Below, piece after piece: positions 50,301-60,627 of a stretch of DNA of 64,000 nt. Each line of letters begins with the position of its first letter. Position 1 is the stretch's first letter. Location of the stretch: positions 3,241,649-3,305,648 of the forward strand of contig NC_020177.2 in assembly GCF_000224145.3 (NCBI RefSeq), in the 5' to 3' direction. Made by a program: the position numbers and the translations under genes. The notes below the pieces were generated by a model, which saw nothing but the letters and a program-made list of their open reading frames with translations, did no database searches and had not been told where the DNA came from. The DNA is from Ciona intestinalis. Taxonomy: Eukaryota; Chordata; Ascidiacea; Phlebobranchia; Cionidae.

Positions 50301-53300
50301 ACGTTATGCCTGGTAGCCAAAGAAGAACAAACAAAAATCTTACCGCTGACTTCTTGGATGGTAGTTTGAAGTCATCATTTTGGAGTCCGTTATAATTTCC
50401 GCCAAGACCTCGCATTTTGTTGGAGAATTGACCCGGTACCTCAACGACAACAAAACTGAGGCCGTCGAACTGAACAGTTACTCCAGTTGCCACAAGCACC
50501 ATGGTGAACCCACGTTCGCCAAAGCGCTGAATCTCCACAACCCCACCTAGTGAGAAAAAGTGTTAAGGCGTAAACTTTAAATAATTTTTTTAATAAAAAT
50601 ACAAATTTTTGTAAAAAAATTAAAAAAAATTATATCATTTTTTTGTCTTAACAAAGATTAAATTTTCTGTAAAACTATAAATTTATGATTGTAATATAGT
50701 AGATTTAGACAGGTGTATTTGTTGTTCAAACCAAAATCATTAAAATCTTACTCTGTGAGTATGGGAGAGGTTGTTGTACCATTCCTTGTTCACCATGCAT
50801 GTGGAATGAAAGAGTTCCATCGTGTCCAAGTAAATAATGGTTCATATGCATGTTGTTCTTCACAAACACATCAACGTCCTTGTCAAACATGTGCCGATCA
50901 CCCTGAATATAAAAATATGGCATAAATTCAAAGTTGAAATTGTTTAGATTTTTAAAAGCAGATAATACTAAGCGGACAATTTAAAAACAGAAGTTTAAAG
51001 TTTTCAAATTGAGACAAAAAAAATCAATTTTCTTTCTTGTCAGTAATTTTTAAAAAAATAGGCTAAAATATTTTTTTGCTACAGAAATTTAAAAAAAGCT
51101 GATTGCAAAGTAATTTTTTTTTAGAGCTAATACATTTTCCACTTACTCTTGTAGTTGTTACATACACTTGAAACATGTATTGGTCGTCTCCAGCCAAAAG
51201 AACTTGGCAGTTTTCCACTTGGGTGAAATATTTCTTATCAAAAGTCTTATAATGGTGGTGACCATAAGACCAGGCAGTTGCTGAACAAATTTCCGATGTA
51301 CAAGACCAGCCAGCATTTTGGCAAGTGCTGTAAATAAAAGTTAACGTAAAAATTCAGTAAAACTGCTAAAGAAAAAATGAATTGCACTTGTTATCTTCGC
51401 ATGACAGGCCAACAACATTTGTTAAAATGTAGGTATCTTACTTTAATAGACATCTCTCTTGCTTGGGAGATATGTTTTACCTTTTTAAGTGTTTTTTTTA
51501 TTGGCTACACATTAATGGCCACTGGGTTGGAGCAATAGCTTCAATGTCTGGCCCAAGGACACGGAAGTCCACAATTGTAGCAGCATCAAGCATTGAACCT
51601 GACGTCCTTTGGTTAAATGGTAAACCACTGATCGACAGTGTCAAAAAAAACATGAAATTCTGTAAATCTGACCCCTCTAAAATCAAGTTCAAAATATTGC
51701 TAAAAAATATATACACAAAATCTCTGCAGATTTTTTTACTAAAAGACCAAACCAACATTTAAATAGTGAAAGTAATTACCAAGTATTGCAATCGACGGAA
51801 CGAGTTTGACCGGCGCTGTACATCTTACCCATAAAGGAACATCCACAACGCTCTATTGTTTGGCATTGTTCGTTATGGTCCATGTATTCACCTGGTAAAT
51901 GAAACAAAGTTACTTATGCACCTCATCTGGTGAATACTTCAGATTAAATTTATATATTTCACCTGGTAAAAGAGAATGAGTAAATTTATATATCTCATTT
52001 TTATATATCTCAGTTAAATTATCTCAGATTGAATTTTAGACCGTAGCACACTAGTCTCATTAGAAATACGTTCCATTCAGACATATAAAATCAGTCCCGG
52101 TGTTTGGGTAATGAGTAAAATCTGGCCTAAATTCCAGGTTCTTGCTAAGGACCTTACCCAAATATAATACATTCCTCAAGCTACAACATAAGTGCTCTAG
52201 CCCTTAGTACGACATCAGAAACTTAGCAATTTAAAAATAAATGTACAAAATATAATTAAATATACATTTAAAGATGTAAATAGTTACCTGATGGGCATTG
52301 GCATCGAGAAATGCAAGGACTAAGGTAAGCATTCATTAAGTTTGCTGAAGCACAAGTTGGGGCAAAAGATCTGCCACATTCTGTCCATTCAGAACCCCCA
52401 AAGCAGCTTCTTGCTGTAAAAAAACGTATACACCTTAGTCATGTGCTTTTTACAAGTTTTTTTAGACTTTTTATTTTATAAGATGAAGTTTATTTTATCT
52501 TGAATGAATGAATGAATGAATGTAACTTACTTTATTCTCGCATGGCCCGAAAACGACAGTCATTATAACACAGGTGTTCATAAACCTCGTGCCAGCTTAC
52601 GAGTTACCAAGTGTGTTTCTTTGTGGGTGATTGTGTGGGTGATTTTTGTATACTATAGCAATCTAGTTTTTTAACATTTTCTATTACATAACATAAATTT
52701 TGTTCTTCTTAACTTTTCTTATACAGTGGTGAAGATAAAAAAATCTAAAAAGTCTTACTAACTTGGAACTGTATAAAAATGCCAGTTGTATTTAATTTAA
52801 ATATCCTTTAACATACTTACCACACACTGAAGGCAACTCAGATCTGAACTCAGGAATTTCCACCCAAGAGATCGCGCACACACGTGCGTATTGNNNNNNN
52901 NNNNNNNNNNNNNNNNNNNNNNNNNNNNNNNNNNNNNNNNNNNNNNNNNNNNNNNNNNNNNNNNNNNNNNNNNNNNNNNNNNNNNNNNNNNNNNNNNNNN
53001 NNNNNNNNNNNNNNNNNNTGATATTTTTNAAGTTTACCACCCAAACTATAATATTTTTTTACTAAAAGAGCAATTTCAAAAAATCTATCAAAAAAAAAAT
53101 ATTTGGAAAAAATAATTTTAAAATACGTTATGCCTGGTAGCCAAAGAAGAACAAACAAAAATCTTACCGCTGACTTCTTGGATGGTAGTTTGAAGTCATC
53201 ATTTTGGAGTCCGTTATAATTTCCGCCAAGACCTCGCATTTTGTTGGAGAATTGACCCGGTACCTCAACGACAACAAAACTGAGGCCGTCGAACTGAACA

Positions 53301-56300
53301 GTTACTCCAGTTGCCACAAGAAACATGGTGAACCCACGTTCGCCAAAGCGCTGAATCTCCACAACCCCACCTAGTGAGAAAAAGTGTTAAGGCGTAAACT
53401 TTAAATAATTGTTTTTAATAAAAATACAAATTTTTGTAAAAAAATTAAAAAAAATTATATCATTTTTTTGTCTTAACAAAGATTAAATTTTCTGTAAAAC
53501 TATAAATTTATGATTGTAATATAGTAGATTTAGACAGGTGTATTTGTTGTTCAAACCAAAATCATTAAAATCTTACTCTGTGAGTATGGGAGAGGTTGTT
53601 GTACCATTCCTTGTTCACCATGCATGTGGAATGAAAGAGTTCCATCGTGTCCAAGTAAATAATGGTTCATATGCATGTTGTTCTTCACAAACACATCAAC
53701 GTCTTTGTCGAACATGTGCCGATCACCCTGAATATAAAAACATGGCATAAATCCAAAGTTGAAATTGTTTAGATTTTTAAAAGCAGATAATACTAAGCGA
53801 ACAATTTAAAGACAGAAGTTTGAAGCTACCAAATTGAGACAAAAAAAATTAATTTTCTTTCTTGTCAGATTCAAAAATTAAAAAAAAATTAGGCTAAAAT
53901 GTTTTTTTTTGCTAGAGAAATTCAAATAGAACAGATCGCAAAATAAAAACATTTTCAAAGCCAAATCACTTTTCCACTTACTCTTGTAGTTGTTACATAC
54001 ACTTGAAACATGTATTGGTCGTCTCCAGCCAAAAGAACTTGGCAGTTTTCCACTTGGGTGAAATATTTCTTATCGAAAGTCTTATAATGGTGGTGACCAT
54101 AAGACCAGGCAGTTGCTGAACAAATTTCCGATGTACAAGACCAGCCAGCATTTTGGCAAGTGCTGTAAATAAAAGTTAACGTAAAAATTCAGTAAAACTG
54201 CTAAAGAAAAAATGAATTGCACTTGTTATCTTCGCATGACATGTCAACAACATTTGTTAAAATGTAGGTATCTTACTTTAATAGACATCTTTCTTGCTTA
54301 GAAGTTATGTTTTAACTTTTTAAGTGTTTTTATTATTGGCTACACATTAATGGCCACTGGTTTGGAGCAATAGCTTTAATATATGGCCTAAGGACACGCA
54401 AGTCCACAATTGTAGCAGCATCAAGCATTGAACCTGATGTCCTTTGGTTATGATCGACAATGAAATTCTGTAAATCTGACCCCTAATCTGGTGCTTATAG
54501 AGACGAAAACGTAACAGACAAAAATCAAAAGATATATACAAAAATCTCTGCAGATTTTTTTACTAAAAGACCAAACCAACATTTAAATAGTGAAAGTAAT
54601 TACCAAGTATTGCAATCGACGGAACGAGTTTGACCGGCGCTGTACATCTTACCCATAAAGGAACATCCACAACGCTCTATTGTTTGGCATTGTTCGTTAT
54701 GGTCCATGTATTCACCTGGTAAATGAAACAGGGTTCAAATATATATTTCACCTGGTAAATGAAATCGCGTTAATTATGCCACTCATCTGGTAAATACATC
54801 AGATTTAATTTATATAGTTCAACTGGTAAATAAAACAGATTTACTTTATATATTTTAACTGGTAAAAGAGAATGAGTTAATTTATATATTTCATTTTTAT
54901 GTATCTCAGTTAAATTATCTCAGATTGAATTTTAGACCGTAGCACACTAGTCTCATGAGAAGTACGTTCCATTCAGACATATAAAATCAGTCCCGGGTGT
55001 TTGGGTAATGAGTAAAATCTGGCCTAAATTCCAGGTTCTTGCTAAGGACCTTACCCAAATATAATACATTCCTCAAGCTACAACATAAGTGCTCTAGCCC
55101 TTAGTACGACATCAGAAACTTAGCAATTTAAAAATAAATGTACAAAATATAATTAAATATACATTTAAAGATGTAAATAGTTACCTGATGGGCATTGGCA
55201 TCGAGAAATGCAAGGACTAAGGTAAGCATTCATTAAGTTTGCTGAAGCACAAGTTGGGGCAAAAGATCTGCCACATTCTGTCCATTCAGAACCCCCAAAG
55301 CAGCTTCTTGCTGTAAAAAAAACATATACACCTTAGTCATGTGCTTATTACAAGTTTTTTAAGCACTTTTATTTTATAATCTAAAGTTTATTTTATCCTG
55401 ATCCTGAACGAACGAATGAATGATTGTAACTTATGTTATTCTCGCATGGCCCGAAAACGACAGACATTATAACACAGGTGTTCATAAACCTCGAACGAGT
55501 TACCAAGCATGTTACTTTGTGGGTGATTGTGGGTGATTTTTTGTATACAATAGCAATCTAGTTTTTTAACATTTTCTATTACATAACATAAATCTTGTTC
55601 TTCTTAACTTTTCTTATAAAGTGGTGAAGATAAAAAAAATTAAACAGTCCCACCAACTTAGAACTGTATAAAAATGCCAGTCGTATTTCATTTAAATATC
55701 CTTTAACATACTTACCACACACTGAAGGCAACTCAGATCTGAACTCAGGAATTTCCACCCAAGAGATCGCGCACACACGTGCGTATTGGTCCGCCACGTC
55801 ACACAAACAATGCTCATTTTCAAGGTAGTTGCACGAACACATTTGGACGGCACATTGATGTAAGAACATGCCAGGATTCACAACACGATTGCATTCAGAA
55901 AGAGGTCCGTTGGTAAGAAACTTGCAAGCGTCTCTGACAGTCTAAGTAAAAAGTAGCAAGTTTAATGTTTCAAATATATATTTACAAGGTTTATTTGTCG
56001 ATTTGATTACAAAGCGAAGATTAAAGGATAGTTAATGCAAAGACAGGATATAGCGAAAAAAACTCGGTTGTTTAAACACAATAATGGGTTAAAACTGAAA
56101 AAATATTTAAATGAAAAAAAGAAGCGTGGCCGCTATATCTAACAGACAAACTACGAGTCATTTAAGTTTTTTTTATTATTTTTATGTAGTATTTAGACCT
56201 TGTACATAGTACTGACCAAGCCATACCAAATTACTATTTATTGTACCTTGCTTCTCGTACATTCCTCTGACACTGGGTAGTTCGCATATGTTTCACCAGC

Positions 56301-58926
56301 ACACGTACTATCCATGAAGTTCATGACTAAAAATCAAAATTATTTGCAAAAATATTCCAATTTATCATTATAAACAACTATCATTTAAAAAAATCAGTTA
56401 ACAACTAAAAATTAAAATCTAAAAAGTAGAAAATTCAAATTCAAATTCTAAAAAAACTTCTATGGTTAAAATACTAGAAAGAAAACTCTTATGGTTAAAA
56501 TACTAGAAAAAGATTTTAGAGCATGTTTGTGCTCCCTACTCACAGGTGGGGTCCTCAGGAGGATTTCCATCATCTCTTCCGCACATCCCTGTCATCCCAT
56601 CCTGGTAGCCATGGAGCTGGATGTATATATCTGACATCCCATCGTAATAGATCTTGATTTCACCCCCCAGCAGAGACACGTATCTCAAGTTGTTGGAAAG
56701 ACCAATTTCCATGAAGTCAAGGAAAACTTCCTCGCTAAGAAGGAAATAGAAATGTTATATTTTAGTCAAATAGTTTGAAGAAAAAATGATGTAAGTTTTG
56801 TTTATGGGTAAAAACTACTTTGGTAAAAGTAAAAATTAAAATCTTGAATGCAGTGAAGACATTTTTTGTATAGTCTAAAGTATAGCTGTAGTAAATGGCC
56901 TTAACATTAGAAATGCAATAAAATTTAATGATATAATCAACACAAAGTGGGTTGTAGGTTTAAAAATTATGGTAAAATGTGTTTTAGCACTGATTATAAA
57001 TTTAAAAAGCAAAAATAAGTTTGCAGTACGTCCTTTTTATAAATTTTACCTTTTTCCATAATTTGTAGAGAGTCCTTGTTCAAGGTTGGTAAGAATTGCT
57101 TCTTTACCAGGTTTAAGTTCAATGAGATGGTTCTCATGCTTGATGTGGATATCCTCAATACAATCTCCATATGTACATCCAGGGTTGCGACGAACATTGA
57201 CCTAAAAAGTTGTCAATTTTTTAAACCAGTTTGGTTTTTAAAAGGTATATATATATATTTTTTTTTTACTTTTGTTTTAAAAAAAACATTGGTACACATC
57301 GCCAAAATGGCATGAAAATGTGTTCTGTATCAAACATCTCGTTTCTGCTGACGAGTTGCCACATATACAACTTTGTAGGTGATTTTTTTATACCCACAAT
57401 GGTAACAGTAGCTAGTCTTGAACTCATAACCTCTTGGCTAAGTACAGGCATGGTAACCACTGTGCCACAGCGTCCAACTTATTTTAATTTTTAAGTCTTA
57501 ACCTTATCGGCAGCAAAATGTTGCCAAGCAGTATGCTGGAAATAAACATTATGCCAAATAAATTATTTAACAAACCGATAACTCTGGGAGTAAGGCGTTG
57601 TCCCTCTCAAACATGGTGTACATGCATCGCCCGGTCTTCTGGAACGATTGACCGTCAAATGTGACAAGAAAAGAGAGTCCGTACCACGCACACATAGGGT
57701 ATGGTAGGGGCCATTCTGTCGCCCATTCGTCGGTGGGAACGGTAAATGGTTCCGGAAAACTTTCTACAAAAATAACCTTAGGTATTAAAAGGTATTTAGC
57801 TTTTTCTAAGTGAAATAGAACATAACTTATACTAAATTCAGATGCAGTACTAAATACAAAAGTAATTAGAGCTGTATAAAAAGGTTTTATTACTTTTACC
57901 ATAAACCTTACATACATACAACTCATTCACACATATATTCCTTTTATTACTTTACATTTAAAAAGCAATTTCTGAATGAAATAAAAGTTGGTCGAACTTA
58001 CTGTATGCACATCTTGCATCTTTCGATCCAGGAGGACAAGCTTTCACGTCATCTATTTCCACATCCATGTCTTCAATTGCTAGAATACCATGATCATAAT
58101 ATAACAACGGTTATATTATAAAAACTTACTTATCCTTTGGGGTGGGGCAAAGCAACGACAGTCATAACACGACAGTTCTGTTTCATACAACCACGTGCAC
58201 GCTTACAAGTTAAGATATATTTTATCATGTAAGTGATTTTATAAATATTTTTTTTATTTTTGTGTTTGACAATTTTAAACAATCCAAAATGGACTATAAA
58301 GCATAAAACTTCATTTTTTCAATCCTACAAATGTATAAAAGGAATAAATTTATTATGCTAGCAAGTAGAAGGGAATTAGTAACAAAATGTCAATTGTTCG
58401 GTAACAAATATAAAGGACTATTAAGAAAGGTAAATAACTTAAATTACCAAAACTTCCAGATCCATTTGCATCATCAAAGTAGGCACTGGAAANNNNNNNN
58501 NNNNNNNNNNNNNNNNNNNNNNNNNNNNNNNNNNNNNNNNNNTTTGAAAACAATAGCGAAAGATCAAGTTATTAAAACAACGGATAGGAATCAATAGCTA
58601 AATTACAGTTGTTAAATGATGAAATAAAAGGTGTGGAAAAAGCTTTGTTTAAAAACTGTAGCTGTTAAATCCATATTGATATTGTATATTCAAATATAAG
58701 GACTTACTTTGCCAATCCACTGAAAGTCACTCCTGCAATAAAATCGGGAATATTTTGAGTAAAATCATAAAAAAAACAGAATGTTTTAAAAACTTTTAAC
58801 AAATAACTGCACTGGTAAAACACTTCGTTCAAAAAAACTAATTTCACTAAAAATCATGTAGAATTATAATCATGCGAAATTAGAATGTCAAAAAAACTTA
58901 CCCAGGAAAAGGAGTAACAACTTCAT
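28512..58926 (-). CDS. Secreted VWF/gel-forming-mucin family protein (VWD domains, Cys-rich array, cystine knot)
   Basis: About 70 exons over 30 kb encode roughly 3,150 residues once the duplicated segment at 50195-55787 is collapsed. The start ATG (58926) gives [16 protein letters not shown], a signal peptide split over two exons. Domain order: VWD1, C8, TIL; VWD2, C8, TIL repeats; VWD3, C8; a long array of Cys-rich VWC-like modules; VWD4, C8, TIL; a short VWC-like piece; C-terminal cystine knot ending [10 protein letters not shown]. This is the D1-D2-D3-x-D4-CK plan of VWF and gel-forming mucins, which form disulfide-linked polymers. No Ser/Thr/Pro-rich mucin tract and no VWA domain is visible. 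Introns are small and full of SINE, MITE and CRE-palindrome repeats. One exon is cut by the gap at 58493-58542. Otogelin- or SCO-spondin-like relatives are alternatives; family membership is secure, the exact name is not. Individual blocks follow as separate entries. Confidence 0.88.
29386..29592. repeat. SINE body copy
   Basis: Contains TCATACACCTCG, TTAAACAACCCATTAATG and TTAAGTGTCTTGCCCAAGGAC, the hallmarks of the family that recurs in introns. A second copy follows at about 29828-30060. Both lie in introns near the 3' end of the large gene. Confidence 0.7.
29600..31065 (-). other. C8 and TIL domains following VWD4
   Basis: The exon at about 30775-31062 encodes a spacer with several CPxxP/CxxC turns ([18 protein letters not shown]). 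The exon at about 30245-30460 looks like a C8 domain (QCDVSLL-type region and [11 protein letters not shown]). The exon at about 29600-29772 is TIL-like ([25 protein letters not shown]). SINE copies lie between the exons. Confidence 0.75.
31325..32040 (-). other. VWD4 domain exons
   Basis: Two exons. The first starts [22 protein letters not shown], a classic VWD opening (GDPHYxTFDG). The second ends GKMTGLC, matching the GLCG end of a D domain but without the first Cys of CGLC. Confidence 0.9.
32160..32347. repeat. Full-length MITE, opposite orientation
   Basis: Left end CAGGGTGGGGAAAGAGGG, then ATTTTCTCACCCTATTTGG, TAAAACACGATCAGGATATTTG, and right end GTGTCCCGTCTTTCCGGCCCTACTA. The same family as 38420-38607, inverted. 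Confidence 0.75.
32689..32882. repeat. MITE copy
   Basis: Same family: TAGGGTGGGGGTAGGGG at the left, TTTTCTCGTCCCATTTGG, AACACGATTAAGATATTTG, and a worn right end ATGTCTCCCACCTTAGTA. It lies in an intron of the large gene. Confidence 0.7.
36317..36545. repeat. 76-bp tandem triplication of an exon tail and splice donor
   Basis: Three units: 36317-36392, 36393-36469 and 36470-36545. Each holds the last roughly 40 bp of an exon of the VWF/mucin-like gene (on the minus strand [11 protein letters not shown]) and its GTAAGT donor. Only the right unit is joined to the rest of the exon. The middle unit has a one-base insertion that shifts the frame. Confidence 0.9.
37325..37505. repeat. Minisatellite built on ATGACGTCACAAAATAGC
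   Basis: About six copies of a unit of roughly 24 bp (ATGACGTCACAAAATAGCAAAATC and variants), interrupted by a C-run at 37389-37401 and a low-complexity stretch. Most units contain the CRE palindrome or a one-base variant of it. It lies in an intron of the large gene. Confidence 0.75.
38420..38607. repeat. Full-length MITE
   Basis: Starts TAGTAGGATAGAGGAAGATGGGAC and ends GTATCCCATCTTTCCCCCACCCTACTA, inverted matches of each other. The interior has ATCCTGATCGTGTTTTAAACAATT and TTTGTTTACTACTAAATGTGACG. TA is found at both edges, as expected for a TA target site. Confidence 0.8.
39275..39355. repeat. Minisatellite with CRE palindromes
   Basis: Four units of about 20 bp like CAGCTATGACGTCATAGCAA, directly before a splice acceptor/donor region of the large gene. 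It has a different unit from the 37.3-kb array but the same TGACGTCA core. Confidence 0.75.
45095..46745 (-). other. VWD3 domain exons
   Basis: Five exons. Opening: [20 protein letters not shown]. Close: [17 protein letters not shown], with an intact CGLC motif. It is followed by C8 exons at about 44308-44815 ([23 protein letters not shown]). The intact CGLC contrasts with D1 and D2. Confidence 0.9.
47185..50140 (-). other. C8 and TIL repeats after VWD2
   Basis: Exons about 50050-50140 ([13 protein letters not shown]), 49390-49620 (C8: [18 protein letters not shown]), 48848-48988 ([16 protein letters not shown]), 48480-48582 ([13 protein letters not shown]), 48160-48190, 47590-47720, and 47185-47315 ([16 protein letters not shown], then [15 protein letters not shown]). 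This matches the D2 end and D-prime region of VWF or mucins. Confidence 0.82.
50195..52893 (-). repeat. Copy A of a 2.7-kb near-identical segment
   Basis: Matches 53019-55787 through exons and introns with scattered substitutions and small indels. It encodes VWD2 (about 50344-51340), TIL exons (about 51780-51900 and 52280-52412), and the tail of the C8 exon, cut by the gap at 52893. It joins correctly on its left to the exons after VWD2. Confidence 0.92.
52894..53018. other. Assembly gap of 125 N between duplicated contig ends
   Basis: The left flank ends inside a C8 exon. The right flank begins inside the intron next to VWD2. Each edge is found inside the other flank, so the two contigs overlap by about 2.7 kb. 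Confidence 0.92.
53019..55787 (-). repeat. Copy B of the 2.7-kb segment
   Basis: Holds the same exons as copy A: VWD2 at about 53168-54163 ([13 protein letters not shown] through [11 protein letters not shown]), TIL exons at about 54603-54716 and 55180-55312. It joins correctly on its right to the full C8 exon and VWD1. One coding difference is MFLVATG here against MVLVATG in copy A. Confidence 0.92.
54603..56330 (-). other. C8 and TIL domains after VWD1
   Basis: Exons about 56247-56326 ([15 protein letters not shown]), 55720-55941 (C8: [19 protein letters not shown]), 55180-55312 ([20 protein letters not shown]) and 54603-54716 ([16 protein letters not shown]). Confidence 0.85.
54710..54880. 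repeat. 36-bp VNTR grown from a splice acceptor
   Basis: Five units with CACCTGGTAAATGAAA-like cores, at about 54713, 54749, 54784, 54820 and 54857. The first core is the exon edge and acceptor of a TIL exon. Copy A has only three units (about 51890-51975). Confidence 0.8.
56544..57763 (-). other. VWD1 domain exons
   Basis: Four exons. The first holds [20 protein letters not shown], a VWD opening. The last ends [19 protein letters not shown], the D-domain close with TGMCG in place of CGLCG. Confidence 0.88.
57316..57478. repeat. SINE with reversed tRNA-like head
   Basis: The right end on the minus strand reads CTGTGGCACAGTGGTTACC, like the start of a tRNA-derived SINE, followed by a GAGTTCAAG B-box-like motif. 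The left part has CATCTCG and AACTTTGTAGGTGATTTTTT. It lies in an intron between VWD1 exons. Confidence 0.7.
58493..58542. other. Assembly gap of 50 N cutting an exon
   Basis: The left flank on the minus strand is the end of a short exon ([12 protein letters not shown]) of the large gene, whose 5' part is hidden by the gap. I see no repeated flanks here. Confidence 0.85.
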
Positions 58927-60502
58927 TTTGGATATTTTTCAGTCGGTTTTCTAAGCACGGAATGATTAAACTGTTGATCATATTTATACTTATCGCCCTG
59001 GCTTTGAGTAATATGGAACAAAAGCATAATTTGTTAATTGTTTTTGTGCAACATTTCACAACAATAGGGTAATGTATAGGAACAATAGCATATGTGGTTG
59101 TTAACCAAAATAACTTTACACCTGTTTCATTTCATAATTACTTGGTTTTTCAAAAGAAACAAACAGCTTTGTAATTTATGATATACCAATTAAAGGTATT
59201 GTTTAAAACAATAAATTAATTTAAATTACTTTTGTTTTTATATTGCGAAATCTTTTGAGCAAATATTGCACTGGCAAGACGTGGTTAATCAAATGTTTCA
59301 TAAAACTTGTAATAGGAAATTAAAACAGAATTATATTTGCTGATTACAAAATGCTTTTGTAGTGAAAGCATGCTCAAGAAAAAAATAATATACAAGTTAT
59401 TTAAGTGATAAAACATCCAATTTGAAAATAAAAATATGCAAGTAATTTAAATCAACTGAATGTTAGTGTTTGTCATACCATTGCTAGGAGAAAATGTGTA
59501 AATATTATTTTGATCCCAAACAATGTAAAAAAAAGCACAAACAGAAGAAAATTATGTAAAGGAAAGAAATGTTTTCAAACTTAAAAAAATAACACAATTA
59601 TTTTAGGGTAATTCATAAAATACAATGTAACAATTAATATTATAAGTCGAAAAGATAGAAATAAAAACACACTTAACAAAGATAGCAGGAAAAAAACAAA
59701 AAACACACAAATTATTTAACTACAATTTTTTGAGTATAATTAGTCCCTCAAGTGTATAAGCGTTTTATTTTTATACTCCTAATGTTTTAGGATTTAGGTT
59801 TACCAAACAGTTAAAGCCAAACAACTAAAGTGGTTAACAATATAAAAGGACAATTATACTGTAACGTAAAGTTGGAAAACAATTTTTCAATTATCTTTAA
59901 TTACTCTTATAGCCATTGGACCATACCTTTAATTCAATTTTACCGGACCACGCATACGTAGGTATGACGCTAAATTAGCACGCAACTTAATAAAAAACAA
60001 AAGAAATGTAACAACGGCACACCTGGTATAGGTAGTTAATTAAGTCACGCAATATGATTGCTATTAAAACGTCTGTTTTTCTGCGATTGAAGAATGAAAG
60101 GAAACTTTTTAAGTTGCTCGCTTTTTATTTGATTACAAGTGCAAAAGGCAAGACACAAAAGTTATTGTTACGTAATCTCATACCCCTTGTTTTGAATGTT
60201 TAGGGCAAAAAATTAAACTTTTTTACGCATTTTTTCCTACACAGAGCAATTCCAAAAGAGTGAAATTGCTGGTTTTGATCTAAATAATAAAACTTATATA
60301 TCGTCTTAACATTTGACACACGCCATTGCTAAAAACTATATATACACGAATGGCTACACAAACACACCATAAAACACACAGCGTGGGCAGCTGCCGACAG
60401 AAATTATTAGAATTGATAGGTCACAAATAGAACGACAGCACAATTATTCACTTATTATGACAAACATTTGAAAACAAACAGTATAATTTGATAATAATTA
60501 AG
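58927..60502. other. Region upstream of the VWF/mucin-like gene
   Basis: AT-rich sequence of 1.6 kb with no convincing exon. I looked for the WAVE VCA region (WH2 and acidic motifs) on the minus strand and did not see it. Confidence 0.5.
58981..58994 (-). promoter_or_regulatory. TATA box with adjacent GATA site
   Basis: On the minus strand GATAAG is followed directly by TATAAATA, ending 55 bp before the start codon of the VWF/mucin-like gene. The spacing suits a TATA box with a short 5' UTR. The GATA factor role is inference. Confidence 0.5.
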
Positions 60503-60627
60503 NNNNNNNNNNNNNNNNNNNNNNNNNNNNNNNNNNNNNNNNNNNNNNNNNNNNNNNNNNNNNNNNNNNNNNNNNNNNNNNNNNNNNNNNNNNNNNNNNN
60601 NNNNNNNNNNNNNNNNNNNNNNNNNNN
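60503..60627. other. Assembly gap of 125 N at a poly-proline exon
   Basis: The gap cuts the WAVE poly-Pro exon, whose plus strand is almost pure G-runs. Such sequence is hard to read, which may explain the gap. Confidence 0.8.

Noticed and set aside
50195..55787. A genuine recent duplication of the VWD2 domain
   Set aside because: The duplicate ends match the gap edges exactly, and intron sequence is as similar as exon sequence, both expected from overlapping haplotype contigs.
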